Positions 1 to 5,920 of a stretch of 13,559 nt of DNA are shown here, piece by piece. The stretch is from NCBI GenBank assembly GCA_002422725.1, contig DITE01000026.1, forward strand, positions 1 to 13,559, read 5' to 3'. Made by a program: the position numbers and the translations under genes. The DNA is from Bacteroidales bacterium UBA6192. GTDB taxonomy: Bacteria > Bacteroidota > Bacteroidia > Bacteroidales > F082. Position 1 is the stretch's first letter. Each line of letters begins with the position of its first letter. The notes beneath the pieces are model-generated. The model made no database searches. It was not told where the DNA came from and saw only the letters and a program-made list of their open reading frames with translations.

Positions 1-414
1 GCCCGATGGAATGGTTTTTCCAGAATTGGAGAAAAAGTCGTTCAACATTATGAACGAAAATATGGTAAAACCAAATATGGTTTTAGCCGTTTTGTCAAAG
101 GATATCTTGATTTGCTTTCGATAAGCTTTGTCTCGAAATTCGGGAAGAGGCCAATGCACCTTTTCGGATCCATGGGCTCGCTGCTTTTCTTTGCCGGCTT
201 TGTTATCGCTGGTTACCTTGCATATGCTAAGTTCTTTCTCGAAGGTTACAAAATGACAGAACGTCCCTTATTCTACTTTGGATTACTCTCTATGATTCTT
301 GGCACACAATTGTTTATCACCGGATTTTTGGCCGAACTGGTTTCAGTAAACGGACGCAACCAAAAAGGGGATTACGGGGTTTCTGAATCAATCAACATTC
401 ATAATAATTTTTAA
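1..414 (+). CDS. Glycosyltransferase family 2, C-terminal part (5' end outside window)
   Basis: The reading frame is open from base 1 to the TAA at 412-414, so this is the last 137 codons of a longer gene. It starts with a basic amphipathic stretch containing YGKTKYGFSRFVKGYLDLL and SKFGKRPMHLFG. That signature is known from the end of the catalytic domain of DPM1-like GT-A glycosyltransferases that act on polyprenyl phosphate. Two hydrophobic segments follow (roughly bases 160-240 and 265-340), matching the usual pair of C-terminal membrane helices. The family moves a sugar from a nucleotide donor to a lipid or glycan acceptor on the cytoplasmic face of the membrane. The catalytic DxD region lies outside the window, so donor and acceptor are unknown. 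A TTG at 112 could be mistaken for a start, but the conserved sequence continues upstream of it. The epimerase gene begins 3 bp after the stop, so both are probably one transcript. Confidence 0.85.
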   Translation, partial: ARWNGFSRIGEKVVQHYERKYGKTKYGFSRFVKGYLDLLSISFVSKFGKRPMHLFGSMGSLLFFAGFVIAGYLAYAKFFLEGYKMTERPLFYFGLLSMILGTQLFITGFLAELVSVNGRNQKGDYGVSESINIHNNF

Positions 415-417
415 TAC

Positions 418-1476
418 ATGCAGAAAATACATCTTGTTTCAGGAGGATGCGGCTTTGTAGGCCGTAACATGGTTCGTAGGTTATTGAAAACTACTCAGGA
501 TAAGGTTTTTATGATTGATGATTTGTCAATTGGCCGGCATCCTTCACAATGGCTTGAAGATTACGAAGCCGAAATGATTTTAGACCTGGAAGTAATAGGA
601 AAGGAAAAAAGACTGTATTTCTGGAAAGGCGACTTCAGAAACCTGCTTTTCTATATGCGTGTAAATCAAAGATATATTCAGGAAAAGTATTCAATCGACT
701 TTGATAGATTCAGCGATGTGTTTCATTTTGCGGCCATAGTAGGTGGCAGAATGAAGATTGAAGGCGATCCCATGATTGTTGCCCTTGACTTATCCATCGA
801 TGCCGAATTCTTTTATTGGATTACACAACATAAACCTGAAAGAGTCCTTTACCCAAGCTCAAGCGCTGCCTATCCGGTAAGCTTGCAATCAACAGACTAT
901 GCTATCGCCTTGAGCGAAGGCGATATCGACTTTAACAAAAACCTTGGAACGCCGGACATGACCTATGGCTGGTCGAAGCTGACAGGTGAATTTCTGGCAC
1001 AGATTGCCGCAAAATACTATGGAATTAAAGTGGCTTGCATCAGACCTTTTTCGGGCTATGGTGAAGATCAGGAGCTGGCTTACCCGGTCCCGGCAATTGC
1101 TGCCCGAGCGGCTGGAAAGGAAGATCCGTTTGAGGTGTGGGGTTCAGGAAAACAAGGCCGTGATTTTGTTCATATTGATGATATCCTTGATTTTATCTTT
1201 TTACTGCTCGATAACGTGTCCGATGGCTCAGCATACAATATTGGATCAGGAAAACTGACTTCATTCCTTGAGCTTATTGAACTGTTTGCTGAAATAGCCG
1301 GATACAAACCAAAAATAAAGCCATTGCTTGATAAACCTGTTGGCGTTCATTCAAGATATGCCAACATGGATTTGGTGACAAAAGTCTTCGGATGGGAACC
1401 CAAAATCAGCCTGCGCGAAGGTATGGAACGAGTCTATAACGTTCAACTTAACCATTTGAAGAAATTAGGCAGATAG
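418..1476 (+). CDS. NAD-dependent epimerase/dehydratase (extended SDR), nucleotide-sugar modifying
   Basis: This 352-residue protein has the length and layout of extended short-chain dehydrogenases that act on nucleotide sugars. The N-terminal Rossmann motif is GGCGFVG (residues 9-15, the GxxGxxG pattern). A SSSAAY stretch lies at residues 147-152 and the catalytic pair YGWSK at 183-187 (Tyr183, Lys187). RDFVHIDD later in the chain is the usual substrate-domain motif of UDP-glucose 4-epimerase and GDP-mannose dehydratase relatives. The substrate cannot be assigned: the 60-100 region carries extra sequence compared with GalE. The ATG at 418 lies just after the glycosyltransferase stop, and the protein begins directly with the beta strand of the Rossmann fold, which supports this start. 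Context suggests a sugar donor for lipopolysaccharide or exopolysaccharide. Its stop codon lies 2 bp from the stop of the convergent XRE gene. Confidence 0.88.
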   Translation: MQKIHLVSGGCGFVGRNMVRRLLKTTQDKVFMIDDLSIGRHPSQWLEDYEAEMILDLEVIGKEKRLYFWKGDFRNLLFYMRVNQRYIQEKYSIDFDRFSDVFHFAAIVGGRMKIEGDPMIVALDLSIDAEFFYWITQHKPERVLYPSSSAAYPVSLQSTDYAIALSEGDIDFNKNLGTPDMTYGWSKLTGEFLAQIAAKYYGIKVACIRPFSGYGEDQELAYPVPAIAARAAGKEDPFEVWGSGKQGRDFVHIDDILDFIFLLLDNVSDGSAYNIGSGKLTSFLELIELFAEIAGYKPKIKPLLDKPVGVHSRYANMDLVTKVFGWEPKISLREGMERVYNVQLNHLKKLGR

Positions 1477-1478
1477 TA

Positions 1479-1679
1479 TTAGTCATTTTCTTCAAGCTCA
1501 AACAAATCCTCAACTTTACAAACAAAGTACCTGGCCAATTTTATTGCCAGTAGGGTAGAAGGAATATATTTTCCGCTTTCGATTGCATGAATGCTTTGTC
1601 GGCTAACACCTATTGCAGCAGCCAGATCAGCTTGTGTGATCTGAAGCTTGCTCCTTTCGATCCTTAATTTATTCTTCAT
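1479..1679 (-). CDS. Small XRE/Cro-type helix-turn-helix regulator
   Basis: A 66-residue protein consisting of little more than one HTH_3 domain. The helix-turn-helix lies at about residues 15-36: TQADLAAAIGVSRQSIHAIE, followed by SGKYIPS, with the family's conserved Gln16, Ala20 and Ser26. The C-terminal part contains VEDLFELEE, the usual ending of these short Cro-like repressors, which probably bind DNA as dimers. The start codon lies inside the 3' end of the upstream membrane-protein gene (11-bp overlap, different frame), so the two are probably translationally coupled. Small XRE proteins of this kind are often encoded next to a membrane protein and control their own operon. That role is inferred here from the inverted repeat at 2178-2207 in the shared promoter. 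Confidence 0.9.
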   Translation of the reverse strand: MKNKLRIERSKLQITQADLAAAIGVSRQSIHAIESGKYIPSTLLAIKLARYFVCKVEDLFELEEND

Positions 1680-2145
1680 TATCGGTTGTTTTACCTGCCC
1701 TATATATTAAATATCTGTAACGCATTATAAACAAGATCATGATGAAAAATAAATTGAATATAAGTACATATAGAAACGACAAACCATAAATTAACCAGAT
1801 CGATAGGATTACAACGACGTAATTAACAAATGTTGCCCAGGTGAGGGCTTCATATCGCAGTCGTAGTGTAAATTCATCTTCAATTCTATCCGCTGAAAAG
1901 CCAATAATGATGAGGCTTATCATAACAACTGTTCCGAATAGTTCAAGCCCGACATTGTCCTGAATGAAACCAAATCTGGTTGGGGATTCAAACACCTGAT
2001 CGCTGTGCATCACAAACAAGTTCCAATTAAACCAAGCAGGCTCGTAATTACTAAACAGGAGCCAGGCGGCAGCCAGGGATGAAGGAATTAGTAAAACGAT
2101 TGCAGGAAGCCTCCAACTATGGGGAAACATGAATCTGGTTTTCAT
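1669..2145 (-). CDS. Four-helix integral membrane protein of unknown function, paired with XRE regulator
   Basis: The frame encodes a 158-residue protein from the ATG at 2143-2145. Hydrophobic segments lie at about residues 13-33, 68-83, 104-122 and 124-141, giving four probable membrane helices. Between the second and third is a charged stretch (ADRIEDEFTLRLRYEAL). The C-terminus is basic and then acidic and is probably cytoplasmic. I do not recognise the family. A longer version from TTG at 2167-2169 is possible (166 residues), but that codon falls inside the predicted -7 promoter element, so the ATG is preferred. The gene overlaps the XRE gene by 11 bp and lies upstream of it in the same transcript. 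The arrangement resembles other pairs of a membrane protein with a small XRE regulator, whose roles are mostly unknown. Confidence 0.75.
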   Translation of the reverse strand: MKTRFMFPHSWRLPAIVLLIPSSLAAAWLLFSNYEPAWFNWNLFVMHSDQVFESPTRFGFIQDNVGLELFGTVVMISLIIIGFSADRIEDEFTLRLRYEALTWATFVNYVVVILSIWLIYGLSFLYVLIFNLFFIMILFIMRYRYLIYRAGKTTDNEE

Positions 2146-2166
2146 AAAGGAAAGGTATTTATGAAG

Positions 2167-2198
2167 CAAATGTAGTCTAAAGTTTACATTTTGTCAAG
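2167..2198 (-). promoter_or_regulatory. Predicted Bacteroidota promoter for the membrane protein/XRE pair
   Basis: Read on the minus strand, TACATTTG (2167-2174) matches the -7 consensus TAnnTTTG. CTTG (2195-2198) lies 20 bp upstream as a near match to the -33 TTTG. Transcription would begin near 2160, leaving a short leader before the ATG at 2145. The pattern is known from Bacteroides; its use here is inferred. Confidence 0.5.
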
Positions 2199-2207
2199 TT
2201 AACTTTA
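2178..2207. promoter_or_regulatory. 30-bp inverted repeat, candidate operator for the XRE regulator
   Basis: TAAAGTTTAC (2178-2187) and GTTAACTTTA (2198-2207) are inverted repeats matching at 9 of 10 positions, separated by a 10-bp spacer. The arm centres are 20 bp apart, about two helical turns, so both would face the same side of the DNA. The right arm includes the palindrome GTTAAC. The repeat lies directly upstream of the predicted -7 element and covers the -33 position of the minus-strand promoter, where a bound repressor would block RNA polymerase. Assignment to the neighbouring XRE protein is inference. Confidence 0.45.
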
Positions 2208-2230
2208 CTTAAATTTTATTACTGGCACGG

Positions 2231-2264
2231 TTTGGCCATGAATAGGCATGTTTTTGTACTTTTG
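2231..2264 (+). promoter_or_regulatory. Predicted Bacteroidota promoter for the GT4 gene
   Basis: TTTG at 2231-2234 and TACTTTTG at 2257-2264 match the -33 (TTTG) and -7 (TAnnTTTG) elements with a 22-bp gap, slightly longer than usual. Transcription would begin near 2271, about 10 bp before the ATG at 2281. It is divergent from the promoter of the XRE pair. Confidence 0.5.
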
Positions 2265-2280
2265 ACAAAAGAATAATTGC

Positions 2281-3552
2281 ATGTTGAGAATAGTTTGTTT
2301 TGGGCCAGGTCCACAGTTTAAGGGTGGGATTGCCAATTATAATACCTCATTAGCCAGGGCGTTTGATAAAATTGACAGCAATGAGGTTCACATCGTATCA
2401 TGGACCCAGCAATACCCTGCTATCATACCACGCGACTTTATTGACCGCAAAAGCAAAAAAGATCAGCTCGACGGAACCAGAATTAAGGTTCATTACCTGA
2501 CGAATTATAATAATCCACGAAGTTGGGAGAGCACCGTTAAACTGATTTCAGCACTTGTACCAGATATTGTTATTTTTCAATGGGCAATTGCTATTCAGGG
2601 TGTTCCAATGGGTTATATTGCCCAAAGGTTGAAGAAGAAAGGAATTCATGTGGTTTTCGATCTTCATTTTGTGAATCAGAAAGAAGGTAGTTCGATTGAT
2701 AAACATTTGACTAAATGGGGAATCAAACATGCCCGGTCATATGTTGTTCATGCAACGCAGACTGCAGAAGAATTGAAAACACTGTTTCCCGAAAGGGCGT
2801 TTAAACTGGTTGAGGATGGCTCTGATAAAACAGAAAAGACCAAAATTGTTAAGTTATATCATCCTGTATATGATATGTTTAAACCAGACCCATCATTCGA
2901 CAAGGAAGCTGTCAAAGCAGCAATGGGATTAAAAAAACATGTTTTTTTGTTTTTTGGCTTTATCCGAAAGTACAAGGGATTGCATTTAGCAATTGAAGCT
3001 TTTAATAAATTACAGCAAAACCATGATGATGTAAGTTTATTGATTGTCGGGGAATCATTTTGGCAAACACTGGACAATAAAAAACTGGCAACCAAAGTAA
3101 AAAACAAACTCTTTGGGCTGGCAAAGTCTATATTTCTAAAAAAACAGGACGATGAACGCAATTACAATCCGTTAAACCTGATCACACAGTACGAACTGGA
3201 AAAATCAGTTGTGGTGGTAAACGATTTTGTTCCCAATGAAGATGTTCACAAATATTTTCAGGTGAGTGATAATCTGGTTTTGTTCTATCTTAATGCAACA
3301 CCCTCAGGAGTGGAGTCAATTGGTTACAACTTCAATATTCCCATGCTGGCATCAGCTGTCGGGCATTTTCCCGAAACGATTCAGGATGGGTATAATGGTT
3401 ATCTGGCAAATCCAAACGATATCGAGGATATGGCATTAGTAATGGAAAAGGCAATCAGCAAACCAATCCAAAGAGAAAATATTGGTAAAACATCACGCGA
3501 AATGAGTTGGGAGAACTATGCAAAAGCTATATCACACCTACTCAATAACTGA
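2281..3552 (+). CDS. Glycosyltransferase family 4 (GT-B fold)
   Basis: A 423-residue cytoplasmic glycosyltransferase of the GT-B type. The N-terminus (FGPGPQFKGGIANYNTSLAR) carries the glycine-rich acceptor-domain loop typical of GT4 enzymes. The donor domain begins near residue 220 with LFFGFIRKYKGLHLAIEAF, the usual start of the second Rossmann domain. The donor-site region is TPSGVESIGYNFNIPMLAS from residue 340, followed by VGHFPETIQDGYNGYL. In place of the classical E-x7-E motif it has the SGV form seen in a subset of Bacteroidota GT4 proteins. An insert of about 40 mostly basic residues lies near 265-305 (NKKLATKVKNKLFGLAKS), and could touch the membrane surface. The ATG follows a predicted promoter and there is no alternative upstream. 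It probably builds a surface glycan or lipopolysaccharide; donor and acceptor are unknown. It is transcribed alone and converges with the next gene, 25 bp away. Confidence 0.88.
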   Translation: MLRIVCFGPGPQFKGGIANYNTSLARAFDKIDSNEVHIVSWTQQYPAIIPRDFIDRKSKKDQLDGTRIKVHYLTNYNNPRSWESTVKLISALVPDIVIFQWAIAIQGVPMGYIAQRLKKKGIHVVFDLHFVNQKEGSSIDKHLTKWGIKHARSYVVHATQTAEELKTLFPERAFKLVEDGSDKTEKTKIVKLYHPVYDMFKPDPSFDKEAVKAAMGLKKHVFLFFGFIRKYKGLHLAIEAFNKLQQNHDDVSLLIVGESFWQTLDNKKLATKVKNKLFGLAKSIFLKKQDDERNYNPLNLITQYELEKSVVVVNDFVPNEDVHKYFQVSDNLVLFYLNATPSGVESIGYNFNIPMLASAVGHFPETIQDGYNGYLANPNDIEDMALVMEKAISKPIQRENIGKTSREMSWENYAKAISHLLNN

Positions 3553-3577
3553 TCTGAAAGGAAAACAATCATTCAGT

Positions 3578-3943
3578 TTAATAATCGTCCTCATCATTAA
3601 ATGATTCGTAATCATCAAAGCTTTCATCGTCGCCCAGATCCAAATCACTATCCCATCCGAACTCATCTTCAGACTCTTTTAAACTCTCTTCAAAGTCCTC
3701 AATTTCTTCGGCATCTTCAAGAAATGATTCCAATACATCGTCGTCCATATCTGTTTCAGTGGGCATTGTAAATTTTGGATCCATGTCTCGAAGTTCTCGC
3801 ATTACAGCGGGTGAAACATAGAATTCATCAATGTTGTTGAAACAAAAATCAATGTATTTCGGATCTTTTTCGAAAACCTCTTTGATAGTTTTCCCCTCGT
3901 ATTTTCCGAAAGTAAACTCGGAATCAACATCATAAAACTTCAT
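3578..3943 (-). CDS. ExoX C-terminal-like domain protein with acidic tail
   Basis: A 121-residue protein in two parts. Residues 8-45 contain FTFGKYEGKTIKEVFEKDP and KYIDFCFNNIDEF, the FGKYKGK...DPxYIxWC pattern of the small domain at the C-terminus of exodeoxyribonuclease X-like proteins. That domain also occurs alone, and its function is poorly known. Residues 62-121 are highly acidic: 31 of 60 are Asp or Glu, with a single Lys and imperfect repeats such as DDESF, DDYESF and NDEDDY. There is no nuclease domain, so this is not an exonuclease by itself. The acidic tail could mimic nucleic acid or bind a basic partner; that is inference. The start is the ATG at 3941-3943. A possible -7 element lies at 4005-4012. 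Confidence 0.75.
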   Translation of the reverse strand: MKFYDVDSEFTFGKYEGKTIKEVFEKDPKYIDFCFNNIDEFYVSPAVMRELRDMDPKFTMPTETDMDDDVLESFLEDAEEIEDFEESLKESEDEFGWDSDLDLGDDESFDDYESFNDEDDY

Positions 3944-4004
3944 ATCACTTTATTTATATTGTTTGATTTCGTTATGTAAAGTTAATGCATCGAAAAAAGC
4001 AAAG

Positions 4005-4012
4005 CAAATTTA
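4005..4012 (-). promoter_or_regulatory. Possible -7 promoter element for the acidic-tail gene
   Basis: On the minus strand this reads TAAATTTG, a full match to TAnnTTTG, about 60 bp upstream of the ATG at 3943. No convincing -33 TTTG lies at the expected distance, and AT-rich sequence gives such matches by chance. Confidence 0.25.
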
Positions 4013-4015
4013 ATT

Positions 4016-4384
4016 CTACTTTTTAAAAATAAAATATACAGCAAGTATCAAAAAAACAAACCCGATCAGATGATTGAACCTGAATTGTTCGTTTCGGAAT
4101 ACCAATAAGGAAAACACCACAAAAACTACCAAAGTAATGACTTCCTGTAAAACCTTTAGCTCAACCAAACTGAACGGTCCACCATTTCCTGCATAGCCAA
4201 TGCGGTTAGCAGGCACTTGAAAAATGTACTCAAACAGGGCAATTGACCAACTAATTAAAACAATCCACCCCAATGCCAATTGATCAAACCCCTTGATATC
4301 CTTAAATTTAAGGTGGCCATACCAGGCAAAGGTCATGAAAGCGTTCGAAAGGACAAGGAGTAAAATGGTCGAGATTGATTTCAC
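4016..4384 (-). CDS. DMT-superfamily small membrane protein (DUF486)
   Basis: From the GTG at 4382-4384 this is a 122-residue, four-helix membrane protein. It carries the hallmark sequences of DUF486: LSNAFMTFAWYGHLKF near the N-terminus, ISWSIALFEYIFQVPANRIGY in the middle, and LKVLQEVITLVVFVVFS followed by a final hydrophobic helix. DUF486 proteins resemble half-size drug/metabolite transporters and may work as oligomers; substrates are unknown. There is no ATG at the proper position. A TTG at 4400-4402 would add six residues, with an in-frame TGA just upstream of it. The GTG gives MKSISTILLLVLSN, closest to what the family usually shows, so it is preferred with moderate certainty. Neighbouring genes give no functional hint. 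Confidence 0.85.
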   Translation of the reverse strand: MKSISTILLLVLSNAFMTFAWYGHLKFKDIKGFDQLALGWIVLISWSIALFEYIFQVPANRIGYAGNGGPFSLVELKVLQEVITLVVFVVFSLLVFRNEQFRFNHLIGFVFLILAVYFIFKK

Positions 4385-4402
4385 CTCACAAATTTTGCGC
4401 AA

Positions 4403-4769
4403 ATATCATTTTTTTTTTACTCCATAAACCTTACTTCACAATCGTATGCAAAAAAAAAGTTTTTTCGTTTTCTTCAACAAACAATACGGCTGAATTATAT
4501 CCTAAACACATGATTCCATCATTGAAAATGCTCTGTTTAAGCAAATGAGGGTAACACTTATGCCTTTAAGTATTTTTATGAAAGTAAGCCTTGTGAACAT
4601 CCTGTCAGAAGGACAATTTTCTAACTTATTGGATTTGAAATTATTTCGCATAAATAGCCATGAATGTAAAGGATTCGAAAAAAATTTCTGATCGTGAACG
4701 GCATTTCAATCCATCCATGTTTGAATGTCACTTTTACTGTATATTTGTCACATCAAATAGTTCAATCTG
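4403..4769. other. AT-rich intergenic region before the gmhA operon
   Basis: About 367 bp without a convincing gene, separating divergent genes, so it should hold promoters both ways. It contains a T10 run at 4409-4418 and an A9 run at 4450-4458 followed by G and T6. A predicted plus-strand promoter lies at 4720-4747. A 36-codon frame runs from the ATG at 4660 to a TGA at 4768-4770. I found no tRNA, no clear terminator hairpin and no riboswitch I recognise. Confidence 0.6.
4720..4747 (+). promoter_or_regulatory. Predicted promoter for the gmhA-gmhB-symporter-glnN operon
   Basis: TATATTTG at 4740-4747 fits the -7 consensus TAnnTTTG. TTTG at 4720-4723 could be the -33 element, but the gap is only 16 bp, shorter than usual. 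Transcription would start near 4754, giving a leader of roughly 16 nt before the gmhA ATG at 4770. Confidence 0.45.
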
Positions 4770-5348
4770 ATGAACATAAAAGATATTATTAGGGAATCAA
4801 TAGAGGTTAAAAATCATATACTTCAGCAGGATGAACTTCTGTTGAATATTCAGCTTGCGGCAATTAGTTGCATTAAGTGCTTTCAATCGGGAGGAAAAGT
4901 ACTTCTTTGCGGCAACGGTGGAAGTGCTGCGGATGCCCAGCATATTGCAGCCGAACTATCTGGAAGGTTTTATTATGACAGGCCCCCGTTATATGCCGAA
5001 GCACTGCATGTTAACTCTTCATATATGACTGCCGTATCAAATGATTACGGCTATGATAAGGTTTATAGCCGCATGGTAAGGGCAATGGGCCGAAAAAATG
5101 ATATCCTCATTGGATTAAGTACTTCAGGCAATTCACAGAATGTGATAAACGCCATGAATAACGCCCAAAAATTAGGCATGATTACAATCGGACTTACAGG
5201 CGCTGATGGGGGAAAACTGAAAGATGTGAGCGAAATTCTGATTTGTGTGCCCTCGATTAATACAGCAAGAATTCAGGAATCTCACATCATGATTGGGCAT
5301 ATTCTGTGTGAGTTGATTGAGTCAGAACTATTTCCTCGCTCTTCCTGA
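4770..5348 (+). CDS. gmhA: Sedoheptulose-7-phosphate isomerase
   Basis: GmhA converts sedoheptulose 7-phosphate to D-glycero-D-manno-heptose 7-phosphate, the first step of activated heptose synthesis for lipopolysaccharide core or surface glycans. The 192-residue length is normal for this SIS-domain cytoplasmic enzyme, which is a tetramer in characterised members. The phosphosugar loop CGNGGSAADAQHIAAE starts at residue 47 and includes His58 and Glu62. GLSTSGNSQNV (115-125) is the second SIS motif. Gln169 and His177 in RIQESHIMIGH complete the set corresponding to the zinc-binding residues of E. coli GmhA, with the same 8-residue spacing. All key residues are present. Its TGA overlaps the next ATG by one base (TGATG at 5346-5350), which indicates coupled translation with the phosphatase gene. 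Confidence 0.95.
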   Translation: MNIKDIIRESIEVKNHILQQDELLLNIQLAAISCIKCFQSGGKVLLCGNGGSAADAQHIAAELSGRFYYDRPPLYAEALHVNSSYMTAVSNDYGYDKVYSRMVRAMGRKNDILIGLSTSGNSQNVINAMNNAQKLGMITIGLTGADGGKLKDVSEILICVPSINTARIQESHIMIGHILCELIESELFPRSS

Positions 5349-5911
5349 TGGGTTTTATTCATTTGGTAAAACCCGATTGGTCGCTGTTTCTTGACCGCGA
5401 TGGTGTGATAAATATCAGACCTGTTGGTGATTATGTGAAATCAGTCGAAGAGTTTTCCTTTATCGAAGGAGTTATTGAAAGCATTGCATTGTTATCCATG
5501 CATTTTCGATATATTTTCGTTGTTACCAATCAGCAAGGTGTTGGTAAAAAGCTTATGTCATCAGAGAAACTCAATGATATTCATCAATATATGGAAGATA
5601 TGATTCATCAGAAGGGTGGACGTATATCCAGAATTTATACCTGCACCGACCTTGAAATGAAAACACCAAATTGCCGTAAGCCATCCATTTCAATGGCACT
5701 TCTGGCAAAAAGTGATTTTCCCGATGTTGATTTAGCAAAATCAATTATGATTGGCGATTCGGATTCGGACATGGAATTTGGATACAAGGCAGGAATGTAT
5801 ACCGTGATGGTGGGTGATCAGAAAACGAACGTCAAACCCCATTTGAGATGCGGTAATATGAAGGAATTTACCCAACTTATTCTTGAAACAATAAATAAGA
5901 CTAACCTATAG
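5348..5911 (+). CDS. gmhB: HAD-IIIA phosphatase, probable D-glycero-D-manno-heptose 1,7-bisphosphate phosphatase
   Basis: A 187-residue HAD-superfamily phosphatase. Motif I is FLDRDGVIN, with nucleophile Asp16 and acid/base Asp18. Motif II is TNQQGVG from Thr60, motif III has Lys111 in CRKP, and motif IV is GDSDSDM with Asp137 and Asp141. This pattern and its position after gmhA point to GmhB, which removes the C7 phosphate of heptose 1,7-bisphosphate. The zinc-binding loop of E. coli-type GmhB (a Cys-x-His and Cys-x-Cys set) is reduced: only Cys99 and Cys109 flank a short loop, so zinc may not bind. A histidinol-phosphatase-like HAD is less likely given the context. No heptose kinase or nucleotidyltransferase is adjacent. 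Its TAG stop is in frame with the symporter start 9 bp later. Confidence 0.82.
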   Translation: MGFIHLVKPDWSLFLDRDGVINIRPVGDYVKSVEEFSFIEGVIESIALLSMHFRYIFVVTNQQGVGKKLMSSEKLNDIHQYMEDMIHQKGGRISRIYTCTDLEMKTPNCRKPSISMALLAKSDFPDVDLAKSIMIGDSDSDMEFGYKAGMYTVMVGDQKTNVKPHLRCGNMKEFTQLILETINKTNL

Positions 5912-5920
5912 AGAAATCTT

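Noticed and set aside
112..414. A short membrane protein starting at TTG 112
   Set aside because: The frame continues open to base 1 with conserved glycosyltransferase sequence, so this is only the end of a larger gene.
986..1258. A 90-codon plus-strand frame inside the epimerase gene
   Set aside because: It lies wholly within a well-supported SDR gene in another frame, and its translation resembles no protein family.
2859..3161. A 100-codon minus-strand frame inside the GT4 gene
   Set aside because: It covers the donor-domain start of the glycosyltransferase and shows no recognisable features.
3546..3576. Possible hairpin AACTGA...TCAGTT between the GT4 gene and the acidic-tail gene
   Set aside because: The arms are only 6 bp, partly inside the GT4 coding end, the loop is about 20 bases and there is no T-run, so it does not qualify as a terminator.
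4450..4465. A9-GT-T5 stretch as a terminator or hairpin
   Set aside because: An A/T-only stem with no GC core is very weak and no gene ends nearby.
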